64,000 nt of DNA. Origin: Symbioplanes lichenis. GTDB lineage: Bacteria > Actinomycetota > Actinomycetes > Mycobacteriales > Micromonosporaceae. The notes under the pieces were generated by a model. The model made no database searches. It saw nothing but the letters and a program-made list of their open reading frames with translations, and had not been told where the DNA came from. Of the stretch, positions 43,219 through 52,417 are shown in pieces. The translations under genes and the position numbers were made by a program. The stretch spans positions 124,001 to 188,000 of the forward strand of contig NZ_JAUZQD010000012.1 in NCBI RefSeq assembly GCF_030709675.1, given 5' to 3'. Every line of letters begins with the position of its first letter. Positions within the stretch are counted from its first letter, which is position 1.

Positions 43219-45420
43219 GTGACGACAACAGCACGCAATCACGGTCCGACCGGCCTGCGCGCCGTCGACCGCCCCGCCGGCCGAGCTGCGGGCGGCCAGA
43301 TCCGGGAGGGACGGTCGGTCCTCGTCCGAGCAGGCCAGATAGTCGCCACGGAGCTGGCGGCGGCGCTCGTCGTCATTGGCGCTCTCGGTGGCCGCATCAC
43401 TCTCGGGGCGACGGTCTTCGGGGCGGTCGTGCTGCTGGCGGCGGCGTGGGTGCGGTTGCGCGGCCGTTGGGCGTACGAGTGGATGGGTGTCGTCCTGCGT
43501 CACTCGGCCCGCAGGCGGGTCGCGGATGCCGGGGACAGCGTCGGCATGCTGCTCGAGCTCGCCGGCGCGCGGGTCGACGCGGCGAAGCTGGCGGGGCGAC
43601 CGAGCGGCGTGATCCGCGACGGCCACGGATGCGCTGTCCTCTTCGACCTGGGCGAGTCGGCCGGTGTGCTCGGCGGCGGTGAGGATGTCGTGCCCGCGCC
43701 GGTGAGCCTGGTGAGGGCGAGACTGGCCGGCCAGCTGCCGTACCGGTGCCAGGTGCTGCTGATCGGGACGCGACCTCCAGCTCATTCCGGCGGCACCCTT
43801 GCGGCCGCCTCATATGAGCAGCTCACCGGCGGTGATCTGCTCAGTGACAGTCGAGCGGTGCTGGCTGTGCGCCTCGCCCGGCCGGACGGATGGACCGACG
43901 CCGAGCTGCGGCAGGGGCTGGAGCGGGTCGTGCGTGCTCTGCGGCGCGGCTTGGCTCCTGCGCAGCCGCTTGACGCTGCGCAGACCCGGGCGGCTCTTTT
44001 GCAGGCCGCCGCCGCTGAGGGTTCAGCCGCATGGGAGGAGTCCTGGTCCGAGCTGCGAGTCGGCGAGACGGTTCAGGCGGCCTTCCGGCTAAGCGGCTGG
44101 GCCGGGCCACCCGATTTCATCGGCCGGCTGCTCATGTTGCCCACGCGGGCGACGACTGTTGCGCTCGGTGCGGGGCCACAAGCTTCCCCGGGTACGGGCA
44201 CAGCAGTCGACCTGCACGTCCGCCTCGCCGCCTCCGACCCGCCGCAGCTCGCAGCGGCCGTCGAAGCGCTGCACCGGATGGTCGCGGCTCACGGCTCGGC
44301 GACTGGTGCCCGCGCGGTGCTCACGCGTCTCGACGGCGAGCAGCGTGACGGCTTCATCGCGACGTTGCCGCTCGGCATCGTGCCCGGTCAGGCCATCACC
44401 GGGCGCCCCGGTCCACCCGCTGCGCCCGCCGCACTGGTCGACGCGCTGAACGGCATGGCGCTGCCCCTCGGCGAGGCGGGTCTGATGGTCGGCCGGAATC
44501 GGCACGGCGACCCGGCGGTCGTGCGCCTCTTCCGGAGCCGGCCGACGCGAGTGCTGCTCGTCGGCGGTGTGTCCGGTGCCCAGCTGGTGGCGATGCGGGC
44601 GTTGGGCATGGGAGCGCGGGTCGTCGTACGGACAGATCGTCCTTCGGCCTGGGAGCAGCTTGTTCATCGGCTCAGCGTGAGTTCGTCGGGGTCCGGCTCC
44701 GCGGGTGGCGGGATCAGCTTGGTCGCGGTGAGCCGGGCGGTGCGTCCGGTTGCGGTGGCCGGGCCGGACGGCGAGCCGGAGGAGTCTGCCGTGGTCAGCC
44801 GACCGAGCGGATCGGCGGCCGGGGCGGCGGAGGAGGAGCAGCAGCAGCAGGCGGGCTCGGACCTCGCGGAGGACGGTTACTCGGAGTTTGGGGACGACAT
44901 CGTCTCGACCGCGGCGGGCGGGTGGGACTCGTCGGCCGGCTGGATTTCTCCGGGTGGCTGGGCTACTCCGGCGTCTGATGCGGCGTCTTCGGGCATGGGT
45001 TCTCCGGCTTCCGATGAGGCGTCGGCGGGCAGCGCGGGTGGTCGCTCTTCGGGGGATGTCTCGGTGCGGGCGGAGGAGCCGCGACGGTTGACGCTGATCG
45101 TGGTTGATGCCGGGCCCGCGGGAGTGGCCGAGCAGCAGGTGGAGAGTGGGCAGGCTGTTCTGGTGGTGCGGGACGGCTACTCGCCCGAGGACGCCGGTGA
45201 CGCGCTGGCGGCGGACTTGTTGATGGTCACGCCGGTGAGAGCGGAGGAGGCGGGTGCGCTCGGGGCGGCGCTCGGGCTGGGCGAAGCTACCGGGTGGTTG
45301 GCGCGGATGCGGCCCGGGATGCTCGCGCTCATCAATGAGCGGGCGGTGCGATGGGTGGCTGTCACGCCTACGACGATGGAGTCTCAGCTGGTCGGAGGCG
45401 TGGGACGGCTGGCGGCGTGA
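43219..45420 (+). CDS. eccE: Type VII secretion protein EccE
   Basis: 733 residues from GTG 43219, after GGGTGGCGGAGC; a longer frame to 43105 is disfavoured. Two membrane helices near residues 35-75 (ATELAAALVVIGALGGRI, GAVVLLAAAWVRLRGRWAY) precede the EccE domain (VVLRHSARRRVADAGDS and beyond). The C-terminal half carries a Gln-rich (EEEQQQQAG) and Ser/Gly/Ala-rich insertion at about residues 540-620, making it longer than mycobacterial EccE, then a folded end (LTLIVVDAGPAGVAEQQ). EccE completes the ESX core complex. No eccB, eccC, eccD or mycP is in the window. Confidence 0.85.
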   Translation: MTTTARNHGPTGLRAVDRPAGRAAGGQIREGRSVLVRAGQIVATELAAALVVIGALGGRITLGATVFGAVVLLAAAWVRLRGRWAYEWMGVVLRHSARRRVADAGDSVGMLLELAGARVDAAKLAGRPSGVIRDGHGCAVLFDLGESAGVLGGGEDVVPAPVSLVRARLAGQLPYRCQVLLIGTRPPAHSGGTLAAASYEQLTGGDLLSDSRAVLAVRLARPDGWTDAELRQGLERVVRALRRGLAPAQPLDAAQTRAALLQAAAAEGSAAWEESWSELRVGETVQAAFRLSGWAGPPDFIGRLLMLPTRATTVALGAGPQASPGTGTAVDLHVRLAASDPPQLAAAVEALHRMVAAHGSATGARAVLTRLDGEQRDGFIATLPLGIVPGQAITGRPGPPAAPAALVDALNGMALPLGEAGLMVGRNRHGDPAVVRLFRSRPTRVLLVGGVSGAQLVAMRALGMGARVVVRTDRPSAWEQLVHRLSVSSSGSGSAGGGISLVAVSRAVRPVAVAGPDGEPEESAVVSRPSGSAAGAAEEEQQQQAGSDLAEDGYSEFGDDIVSTAAGGWDSSAGWISPGGWATPASDAASSGMGSPASDEASAGSAGGRSSGDVSVRAEEPRRLTLIVVDAGPAGVAEQQVESGQAVLVVRDGYSPEDAGDALAADLLMVTPVRAEEAGALGAALGLGEATGWLARMRPGMLALINERAVRWVAVTPTTMESQLVGGVGRLAA

Positions 45421-45491
45421 GATGGGTCCAGCGGGTGTGATCGTGGAGTGTCGCCGGATCTGGTGGCCCGGGCGTGGCACCATCGCGAGCC

Positions 45492-45875
45492 ATGGGAATC
45501 ATCATCCGGCTGGTGATCACCGCCGTGTCGTTGTGGATCGCGACGCTGGTCGTGGGTGGGATCCGGCTCGACACCGACTCGGTCCCCGCGAAGATCGGGA
45601 CGCTGCTGGCGGTCGCGATCATCTTCGGCATCGTCAACGCGGTGCTGCGGCCGATCATCAAGACGATCGGCTGCGGACTGTACGTGCTGACGCTCGGCCT
45701 GATCTCGCTCGTCATCAACGGGCTGCTCTTCCTGCTGACGGGCTGGATCGCGGGGCAGTTCGACCTGGCGTTCGAGGTCGACGGCTTCGTGGCCGCGGTG
45801 CTCGGTGCGCTCATCGTCGGCATCGTCAGCTGGGTCCTCAACATGCTCGTCCCGGACGGCGGCGACAACGACTGA
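45492..45875 (+). CDS. Phage-holin-family (DUF/PF04020-type) four-helix membrane protein
   Basis: 127 residues from ATG 45492. Four hydrophobic helices with the conserved IVNAVLRPIIK segment and FLLTGWIAG are typical of the small membrane proteins annotated as phage holin family IV-like, which are chromosomal and not prophage. The function is unknown. It follows eccE by 71 bases but probably has its own promoter. Confidence 0.88.
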   Translation: MGIIIRLVITAVSLWIATLVVGGIRLDTDSVPAKIGTLLAVAIIFGIVNAVLRPIIKTIGCGLYVLTLGLISLVINGLLFLLTGWIAGQFDLAFEVDGFVAAVLGALIVGIVSWVLNMLVPDGGDND

Positions 45876-45877
45876 CA

Positions 45878-46100
45878 GTTCCGCTCACGCTGCCGCACGA
45901 AGGCCACCAGCACAAACTCGAGCTGCGGACGTCGGCACGCGGCCGAGTCAGGAGGCGATGTCAGCGCGCGGCCCACGGCGCACGGGGTTTATGCGCCGCT
46001 CGGGTTCGAGGCGGTTGATGCCGGCGGCTGGATGGTGTGTGAGCTGCAGCGGGTGACGCCCGGCCGGGAGGGCGCCGGCGCCGGAGAAACGGCGAAGTGA
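45878..46100 (+). pseudogene. Decayed GNAT acetyltransferase remnant
   Basis: Two GNAT-like segments occur in different frames. Frame starting 45878 gives LPHEGHQHKLELRTSARGR, like GNAT motif A (acetyl-CoA pyrophosphate loop). Frame starting 45876 gives RPTAHGVYAPLGFEAVD then GGWMVCEL, like the C-terminal AHGLYxxxGF motif, ending at TGA 46098-46100. The middle of the enzyme and the N-terminus are missing, and no start with a ribosome binding site serves either piece. The rest of the 416-base gap to the rarD start (46291) shows nothing else I can support. Confidence 0.55.
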
Positions 46101-46291
46101 GGAATCGGGGCCACGGCTCGGAGAACGTCGACGACATCCGCGCCGAGGGAGCGGGCCGGTGACTTCACCGGGGAAGGGCTGCACCGGCGCAGCGATCCGA
46201 CGTTCAGGCCGAGGTGGCGGGCCCGGCGACCGGCCGTGAACTTCGACATAGGCAAGGACCATCCGGCCGGGTGCCCCTTACGGTGACAGGC

Positions 46292-47215
46292 ATGGGTGAG
46301 GAGCGTCGGGGTTATCTGCACGGGTTGGCGGCGTACGCGCTGTGGGGCGTCTTCCCCATCTATTTCAAGCTGCTCCGCCCCGCCTCGCCCCTCGAGATTC
46401 TCGCCCACCGCGTGCTCTGGTCGGTGATCTTCATTGCCGTCGTGCTGACCGCCATGCGCAACTGGCGGTTCCTGGCCCGGATGGCCCGCAACGGACGGCT
46501 GCTGCTCGGAGTGGTCGCCGCGGCGCTGTTGATCGGGGTGAACTGGGCGACCTACATCTACGGGGTCAACTCGTCGCGGGTGGTCGAGACGGCGCTCGGG
46601 TATTTCATCACTCCCCTGGTCATCGTGCTGCTCGGCGTCACAGTGCAACGGGAGCGGCTGCGGGTGTGGCAGTGGGCGGCCATCGCCGTCGGGGTGGTCG
46701 CCGTCGCGGTGCTGACGGTCGACTACGGGCACCTGCCGTACATCGCGTTGATCCTGGCGGCCAGCTTCGGCACGTACGGGCTGGTCAAGAAGCGTCTCGC
46801 GCTGCCGCCGGCGGAGGGCCTCTTCGTGGAGTCGGCCGTTCTCGCGGTCCCGGGCGTCGCGTACCTGATCTGGCTCAATGTCGCCGGGCACGCGGAGTTC
46901 GGCCACGTCTCCGCCACACACACCGTGCTCATGCTGCTGTCCGGCGTCGCGACGGCCGTACCCCTGCTGCTCTTCGCCTCCGCGGCCAACCGCGTGCCGC
47001 TGGTCGGGATCGGCATCCTGCAGTACGTGGCGCCGATCCTCCAGTTGGCCTTCGGAGTCCTGCTGTTCCACGAGCCGATGCCGCCCGCACGGCTCGCCGG
47101 GTTCGCGCTGGTGTGGGTCGCCCTGGTCATCTTCACGATCGACGGGCTGCGGAACGCCCGCAAGCAAAGGACGACAGCCGCCAGCACAGAGCCGGCGCCG
47201 GTCGCGACCAGCTGA
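46292..47215 (+). CDS. rarD: EamA/RarD-family membrane transporter
   Basis: 307 residues from ATG 46292. Ten membrane helices are predicted. The N-terminus GYLHGLAAYALWGVFPIYF and NWATYIYGVNSSRVVETALG with LGYFITPLVIVLLG are characteristic of RarD proteins, drug/metabolite-type exporters. The substrate is unknown; E. coli RarD has been linked to chloramphenicol sensitivity. It is convergent with the anti-sigma gene. Confidence 0.9.
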   Translation: MGEERRGYLHGLAAYALWGVFPIYFKLLRPASPLEILAHRVLWSVIFIAVVLTAMRNWRFLARMARNGRLLLGVVAAALLIGVNWATYIYGVNSSRVVETALGYFITPLVIVLLGVTVQRERLRVWQWAAIAVGVVAVAVLTVDYGHLPYIALILAASFGTYGLVKKRLALPPAEGLFVESAVLAVPGVAYLIWLNVAGHAEFGHVSATHTVLMLLSGVATAVPLLLFASAANRVPLVGIGILQYVAPILQLAFGVLLFHEPMPPARLAGFALVWVALVIFTIDGLRNARKQRTTAASTEPAPVATS

Positions 47216-47243
47216 GGAACGCCAAAGAGGGGGCCGGAAACAA

Positions 47244-47291
47244 GGACGGTGGCCGACGCCGCGGCCGCCACCGCAGAGCCGACCACCGTCC
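47244..47291. terminator. Hairpin between convergent rarD and anti-sigma genes
   Basis: ggacggtgg (47244-47252) pairs with ccaccgtcc (47283-47291) around a 30-base GC-rich inner arm. It could terminate both genes. The loop is long, so confidence is moderate. Confidence 0.5.
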
Positions 47292-47320
47292 CGACCCGCT
47301 GACCAGGAGTCAGCGGATGA

Positions 47321-48022
47321 TCAGGGGATGTCGTAGACCAGCAACGTCCGCCCGTCGTTGCGGACCAGCGCCAGCCGGTTGAGCATTCCCGTCGTGAAGT
47401 GCGTGACGCCCGACATGCTGAACTCCTTGCCGGGGGCGGCGATCCACGAGCCGAGCTGCTCGCTCTCGTCGTCCGGCCCGTACGCCATGAGCCTGATCGT
47501 GTAGGGCTGGGAGTCCTCGTCGCCCCGGTTGTAGGCGCAGACGAGGTTGACCCGCGTGCCGCCCGGCGCCCCGGCGATGTTGATCTGCGCGTCGACCGGC
47601 ACGAGATCGTTGGAGGGCGTCATGAAGACCGTGGGGCCCTGGGCGTCGACAGCCGGCGTCGAGCGGTCCATCCAGAAGACCGCGCCGATGCCCGCCACCA
47701 AGGCGAGACAGGCGGCGGCCAATGCGGTGCCCAGCACTCGCCAGCGGACCCGTTTGCGTTCCTCCCGGCGGGTGGACTGGGCCGCTGTCATGAGGTCCGG
47801 GGTGCTGACCCGGCGCACCGGCGGCGGGGGCGTCGAGGTCATGAGCCGTTCGAAGTCGGCCGCGTCGAGCCGGCCGAGCAGACCGGGCAGGACGGCGATG
47901 TCCGCGACCGCCTCGCGGCAGAACGAGCAGGTGGCGAGGTGCCGCTCGTAGGCGATGCGCTCGGCCGGGCTGAGGGCGCCGAGGACGTACGCGCCGTCGT
48001 CGTGCTCGTGGTCGCATCTCAT
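47321..48022 (-). CDS. Zinc-binding anti-sigma factor with one transmembrane helix
   Basis: 233 residues from ATG 48022, overlapping the sigma gene stop by four bases (ATGA). The N-terminal ZAS domain has H-x3-C-x2-C in ERHLATCSFCREAV. A single membrane helix lies at about residues 95-115 (VLGTALAAACLALVAGIGAV), followed by an extracytoplasmic beta domain (NIAGAPGGTRVNLVCAYN). It probably holds the neighbouring ECF sigma factor inactive and releases it upon an envelope or redox signal. Confidence 0.9.
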   Translation of the reverse strand: MRCDHEHDDGAYVLGALSPAERIAYERHLATCSFCREAVADIAVLPGLLGRLDAADFERLMTSTPPPPVRRVSTPDLMTAAQSTRREERKRVRWRVLGTALAAACLALVAGIGAVFWMDRSTPAVDAQGPTVFMTPSNDLVPVDAQINIAGAPGGTRVNLVCAYNRGDEDSQPYTIRLMAYGPDDESEQLGSWIAAPGKEFSMSGVTHFTTGMLNRLALVRNDGRTLLVYDIP

Positions 48023-48534
48023 CCTGTCACCCCCATCTCGTCCAGGACCATGCGCAAGGAGCGCAGGGCGTAGTGCGTGCGCGACTTGACCGTGCCGGGC
48101 GGGACCCCCAGCCGGGCAGCCGCCTCGGCGACCGAACGACCCTGGTAGAAGCACTCGACCAGGACCTCGCGATGACTTTCGGAGAGCCGGCCCAGCGCCT
48201 CGGCGACCGTCCAGGCCTCCACGGCCCGGTCCGCCTCGTCCGCGCTGGGCGGAGGTTCGGGAATCATGTCCGTGACCACCTCCCCGACCCGGACCGACCG
48301 CCGCCGCCAGGCGTCGATGGCCAGGTTGCGGGCGGTGGTGAACAGCCATGACCGCACCGTGCCCCGCTCGAGGTCCAGCGATTCCGGATATCGCCAGGCG
48401 CGCAGCAGGGTCTCCTGCACGAGGTCCTCGGCGCGCTGCCGGTCGCCCCCGGAGAGGCGTACGGCGTGGGCGAAGAGGGCTTCCCCGTGCTCGTCCTGGA
48501 GCGCGCGCAACAGCTCGGCGTCCTGATCTTCCAA
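48019..48534 (-). CDS. ECF-family RNA polymerase sigma factor (SigL-like)
   Basis: 171 residues from TTG 48534, with GGGAGG nine bases upstream. Region 2 has EDLVQETLLRAWRYPESLD and RSWLFTTARNLAIDAWRRR; region 4 has LPP-like AARLGVPPGTVKSRTHYALR. Order and coupling with a ZAS anti-sigma factor resemble the mycobacterial SigL/RslA pair, although the exact ECF group is not certain. Its promoter is likely autoregulated. Confidence 0.9.
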   Translation of the reverse strand: MEDQDAELLRALQDEHGEALFAHAVRLSGGDRQRAEDLVQETLLRAWRYPESLDLERGTVRSWLFTTARNLAIDAWRRRSVRVGEVVTDMIPEPPPSADEADRAVEAWTVAEALGRLSESHREVLVECFYQGRSVAEAAARLGVPPGTVKSRTHYALRSLRMVLDEMGVTG

Positions 48535-48600
48535 GCCGGCCGACCTCCCTCGCGCGTTCCACCCAGTCTTACGGGCGGCGGGGGCAGTCGGTTCAACCGG

Positions 48601-49395
48601 TCAGGCGGTGGCGGCGTCTCCCGCGGAGAGGGCCTCGGCGACACTTCGGGCAGCCGACGTCAACTTGGCCCGAACCACCCGCGCGGAGGTCAGCATCTCG
48701 GCCGCCGGAAGTGAGCAGGCCAACACCAGCCGGCGTTCCATGTCGCGGTCGGTGATGACGTTCACGGCCGCGCAGGCGAGCCCCTGGCGGAACTGGCCCA
48801 TCTCCAGCTGCATCCCCCGGCGCTCGCCGGCGGCCAGGTCGGCCTCCAGCGCCTCCGGGGTGGTCAGCGTGGCCGGGGTGAAGGCGCGCATGCCCCAGTC
48901 GCGGAGATAGCGGGCGCGCTGGTCCGCGGTCAGCGTGGCGAGCAGCGCCTTGCCCAGCGCGGTGGCGTGACCGCCCTCGTCGAAACCGGGGGCGATGTCG
49001 TCGAGGAACGGCGAGCGGGCGCCCTCGGCCGAGGCGGTGACCGCGATCCGGCCGCCGACGAATCGGCCGAGGAAGTGGCTGTAGCCGGTCTCGGTGGCGG
49101 CGCGACGCAGGGCCTCTCCGACCGAGGGCGGTCCCCGGAACGCCGAGACCAGCTCTCTGTACCGGTCGGCGATCTCGAGGCCCACGATGTAGGTGCCGTC
49201 CTCCCGCCGGATCACATAACCCTCGTACGCGAGCGTGCGCACGAGGTGATACGTCGTCGCGACGGTCAGCTCACACCGTCGTGCGATCTGTTTCACGGTG
49301 AGTCCGCGCGGGGCCCGTCCAACCGATTCGAGTACCCGTAGCGCACGGGACACGCTACGAATGAGGTCTGACGGCTCCGCCAGGGGGTCGCGCAC
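48601..49395 (-). CDS. IclR-family transcriptional regulator
   Basis: 264 residues from GTG 49395, with GGAGG five bases upstream. The winged helix is clear (VKQIARRCELTVATTYHLVR followed by TLAYEGYVIR). The effector domain ends with the IclR signature GHATALGKALLATL and VNVITD. It is divergent from an MFS transporter gene with 153 bases between the starts; IclR proteins commonly control an adjacent catabolic or transport gene, so it probably regulates that transporter. Confidence 0.92.
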   Translation of the reverse strand: MRDPLAEPSDLIRSVSRALRVLESVGRAPRGLTVKQIARRCELTVATTYHLVRTLAYEGYVIRREDGTYIVGLEIADRYRELVSAFRGPPSVGEALRRAATETGYSHFLGRFVGGRIAVTASAEGARSPFLDDIAPGFDEGGHATALGKALLATLTADQRARYLRDWGMRAFTPATLTTPEALEADLAAGERRGMQLEMGQFRQGLACAAVNVITDRDMERRLVLACSLPAAEMLTSARVVRAKLTSAARSVAEALSAGDAATA

Positions 49396-49548
49396 AGCTA
49401 CCTCCGACGCCGGGGACTTACACCATATGAATAATCTTCCGCCGGGGGAATGCCTAGAGCGTGTCGACCATGACCAATCTGTACGGCACGTGTGGTTGTT
49501 GCCACTCAGTGTCCAGATAACGCAAGCGCCCGGAATAGACTCACGGTG

Positions 49549-50736
49549 ATGGTCTCGCCCCCGAAAAACGCGCCCACCAGCACAAACACCGTCCGGCCGG
49601 CCCGGGCCGCCCTGAGTGCCCTTACCACGACGACGGCCTGTTCGGTCCCTGTCTTTCTTGTCGGTGGGCTGGCCGTGCAGATCGGGGACGAGCTGAAATT
49701 CTCGCCCGCCGGGCTCGGTCTGGCCGTCTCCGCGTACTTCGGAGCCAGCGCCCTCGCCTCCGTGCCGGCCGGCGCGCTCGTCGAGCGTTACGGCTCGACC
49801 GCCGTCGCCCGGACGGCGGTCGGGCTGGCCTCCGCGTGCCTGCTCGGCATCGCGGCCGGCGCCCGAGCACTGTGGAGCTTGATCGCCATCCTCGTCCTCG
49901 GGGCGGCCGCGAACGCGATGGGTCAACTGGCGAGCAACACCAGCCTGTCCCGGCACGTCCCGCTCCGGCGGCAGGGGTTGTCCTTCGGCCTCAAGCAGGC
50001 CGCCATCCCGGTCAGCACGCTCCTGGCGGGCGCGGCCGTGCCCGTGGTGGCACTGACGGTCGGCTGGCGCTGGGCGTTCGCGCTGGGGGCCGTCCTGGCG
50101 GCCGCGGCGATCGCCCTGGTGCCCGTGGAGCGAGACGAACGCCGCAGGTCCCAGGCCGACCGCGGAGAACGAGCGACGACCGCGCTCGTCGTGATCGGAC
50201 TGGGCGCCACGCTGGCGTCGGGCTCGGCCAACGCCCTGGGCACGTTCCTGGTCGACTCGGCGGTCGCCCGGGGCATCGAGCCCGGGCCCGCCGGTCTCGC
50301 GCTCACCCTCGGCGGCGTGGTGGGCGTGGCCGCCCGGATCGGCGGCGGCTGGCAGGCGGACCTCTTCCCCACCCGGCAGATCGGCGTGATCGCGGGACTG
50401 CTCACGGCGGGCGCGGGCGGCTTGGCGCTGCTGGCCGTCCCCGGCCTGGGGGCGCTGGTGGCCGGCGTGGTGCTCGGCTTCGGGCTGGGCTGGTCGTGGC
50501 CGGGCCTGATGAACTTCGCGGTCGTCCGGCTGCATCCACAAGCGCCCGCGGCGGCGACGTCCATCACGCAGACCGGCGTCTACGCGGGCGGCTGCCTCGG
50601 CCCACTCGGCCTCGGCACGGTGGCGTCGGCGACAAGCTACGAGACGATGTGGATGGTGGCCGCCGCGGCGATGCTGGGCGCGGCGGTGCTGATGCTGGCG
50701 GGGAGCCGGCTGCTCAGCCGGTCCGATCCGCGATGA
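49549..50736 (+). CDS. MFS transporter
   Basis: 395 residues from ATG 49549 (a GTG is three bases upstream). About 12 membrane helices, with the motif-A-like GALVERYGSTAVARTA in the loop after helix 2. It resembles CynX/NarK-type small-solute transporters in size; the substrate is not clear. It is divergent from the IclR gene. Its last 23 bases overlap the end of the prenyl synthase gene on the other strand. Confidence 0.88.
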   Translation: MVSPPKNAPTSTNTVRPARAALSALTTTTACSVPVFLVGGLAVQIGDELKFSPAGLGLAVSAYFGASALASVPAGALVERYGSTAVARTAVGLASACLLGIAAGARALWSLIAILVLGAAANAMGQLASNTSLSRHVPLRRQGLSFGLKQAAIPVSTLLAGAAVPVVALTVGWRWAFALGAVLAAAAIALVPVERDERRRSQADRGERATTALVVIGLGATLASGSANALGTFLVDSAVARGIEPGPAGLALTLGGVVGVAARIGGGWQADLFPTRQIGVIAGLLTAGAGGLALLAVPGLGALVAGVVLGFGLGWSWPGLMNFAVVRLHPQAPAAATSITQTGVYAGGCLGPLGLGTVASATSYETMWMVAAAAMLGAAVLMLAGSRLLSRSDPR

Positions 50737-51730
50737 AGTCGCAGAGCGCCTCCATGGCCCGCCGCGCCGGCCCGTCCGGCAGCGGCTCGAGGCTGGCCCG
50801 CGCCTCCTCGGCATAGCTGCGGACCGTCTCGCGCGCCCGCTTGAGGGCCGCGGACTCGCGCAGCAGCCCGAGCGCCTCCGCGTGCAGGCCGTCGTCGACC
50901 AGCGGGCCCGAGGCGAGCAGCTCGCGCAGCCGCACGGCCGAGGCGTCCGTGTCGTCGCCCGCGAGCGCATAGAGCACCGGCAGCGTCGGCACGCCCTCGC
51001 GCAGGTCGGTGCCCGGAGTCTTGCCCGACTGCACCGACTCGGAGGCGATGTCGAGGAGGTCGTCGGAGAGCTGAAACGCGATGCCGATCGTCTCGCCGTA
51101 TTGCGCGAGGGCCTCCACGTGCTCCGGCGCGGCCCCCGAGAACATGCCGCCGAACCGGGCCGACGTCGCCATCAGGGAGGCGGTCTTCTCCGCGATCACG
51201 TAGAGGTAGTGCTCGATCGGATCGCTCTCGCGCGGGCCCACCGTCTCGGCGATCTGCCCGTGCACGAGGCGCGAGAAGGTGCGTGCCTGCAGCCGTACGG
51301 CCTCCGGACCCAGGTCCGCGGCGATGTCGGCGGCGCGCGCGAAGAGGTAGTCGCCGACGAGAATGGCGACCGAGTTGCCCCAGCGCGCGTTGGCGCTCGG
51401 CGCGCCCCGGCGCACGGCGGCCTCGTCCATGACGTCGTCGTGATAGAGCGTCGCGAGATGGGTGAGCTCGACCACCAGCGCGGCGGGCACGATCTCAGCC
51501 CGCTGCGAGTCGCCGAACTGCGCCCCGAGCGCCACGATCAGCGGCCGGAAGCGCTTGCCACCGGCGTCCATGAGGTGCCGCGCGGCCTCCGCCACCAGGG
51601 GATCCGCGCTCGTCACATTGCTGCGCAGCGCTTCCTCCACGACACCGAGCGTCGCGGAGACCGACTCGTCGACCCGCGGGTCGATCACGACTCCGAGCGA
51701 CGCCAGCGCTGTGTCTCCGGTGCTCACCAC
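50714..51730 (-). CDS. Polyprenyl (heptaprenyl/octaprenyl) diphosphate synthase
   Basis: 338 residues from GTG 51730 (a GTG at 51727 is equally possible). First Asp-rich motif LYHDDVMDEAAVRRG and second QLSDDLLDIAS; GKRFRPLIV and GDYLFARA are typical. It makes long-chain isoprenyl diphosphates. Position next to the nuo operon suggests the menaquinone side chain, but that is inference. The 211 bases between this gene and the next (51731-51941) hold no gene and probably carry its promoter. Confidence 0.92.
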   Translation of the reverse strand: MVSTGDTALASLGVVIDPRVDESVSATLGVVEEALRSNVTSADPLVAEAARHLMDAGGKRFRPLIVALGAQFGDSQRAEIVPAALVVELTHLATLYHDDVMDEAAVRRGAPSANARWGNSVAILVGDYLFARAADIAADLGPEAVRLQARTFSRLVHGQIAETVGPRESDPIEHYLYVIAEKTASLMATSARFGGMFSGAAPEHVEALAQYGETIGIAFQLSDDLLDIASESVQSGKTPGTDLREGVPTLPVLYALAGDDTDASAVRLRELLASGPLVDDGLHAEALGLLRESAALKRARETVRSYAEEARASLEPLPDGPARRAMEALCDFIADRTG

Positions 51731-51941
51731 ACATTTACGATGCCATACCGCGACGGCAACGACCCGGCCAGGGTGCGGCGCCACCCTCAAGATCAAATTC
51801 AAGCGAAAAGTACGGGCACCATAGGCTGACCATGTTTGCAGCCACTCACCTGCATGGTTGCGCCCCACTCGCCGCCGCCGGGCTGTCCCGCGCCCCGGCC
51901 AACCGTGAGTGACACCTCAGGAACTGTGAGATATCGAACCC

Positions 51942-52328
51942 TCAGCCGGCGCCCGTGACGCTGTTCCGAAAGCGCTGGAAGGCGCGCCAACCCTCCGCGC
52001 CGGTCACAAACTCGCCCGTCGAGAGCTCGAGGACCCGCGCGTCCAGTCGCGTCGCGAGTTCCGCGATGGCGGGAAAGACGTCGTCGCCGGCGCCGCGGAC
52101 GTGCAGCGCGACTGACTCCACCGGGTCGTCCGCGCCGATGAAGAGTTCGATGGTCCAGCCGGGGCCGGCGACCACAGCGCGCGTCGAGTCGAGGGAGTCG
52201 ATGAGGTCGGCCAGCCGCTGCCGCACCTCGGCGAGAGAACCGAGCGGCGGCGGCCGGAAGTCGGCGGCGAGGTCGTCGATCGACTCGGCGTCGGCCGGCA
52301 TCCGCGCGACGAACAAGTCCCCGCTCAC
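51942..52328 (-). CDS. Conserved hypothetical protein downstream of the nuo operon
   Basis: 128 residues from GTG 52328, with GGGAG five bases upstream. It is a soluble alpha/beta protein (LAEVRQRLADLIDSLDSTRA, WTIELFIGADDPVESVALHV, ARVLELSTGEF). The pattern resembles small immunity-like or SMI-type actinobacterial proteins, but I cannot name the family. It lies 41 bases past the terminator hairpin that follows nuoN. Confidence 0.75.
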   Translation of the reverse strand: MSGDLFVARMPADAESIDDLAADFRPPPLGSLAEVRQRLADLIDSLDSTRAVVAGPGWTIELFIGADDPVESVALHVRGAGDDVFPAIAELATRLDARVLELSTGEFVTGAEGWRAFQRFRNSVTGAG

Positions 52329-52368
52329 ACGGACTCCCGATGACAAGCCGACGAAGGGCCGATGAAGC

Positions 52369-52397
52369 GGGCCCCGGCGCATGGAACGCCGGGGCCC
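52369..52397 (-). terminator. Strong terminator at the end of the nuo operon
   Basis: A perfect 11-bp stem gggccccggcg/cgccggggccc with a 7-base loop begins 21 bases after the nuoN stop. The downstream gene (start 52328) has its own good ribosome binding site. Confidence 0.85.
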
Positions 52398-52417
52398 AGT
52401 GAAGCCGGTGCAGACGG

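Noticed and set aside
45492..45875. Prophage inferred from the holin-family gene.
   Set aside because: This four-helix family is common in actinobacterial chromosomes and no other phage genes are present.
45948..46262. - strand frame of 104 codons opposite the GNAT remnant and rarD leader.
   Set aside because: Arg/Pro-rich shadow with no motif; the + strand carries recognisable GNAT fragments.
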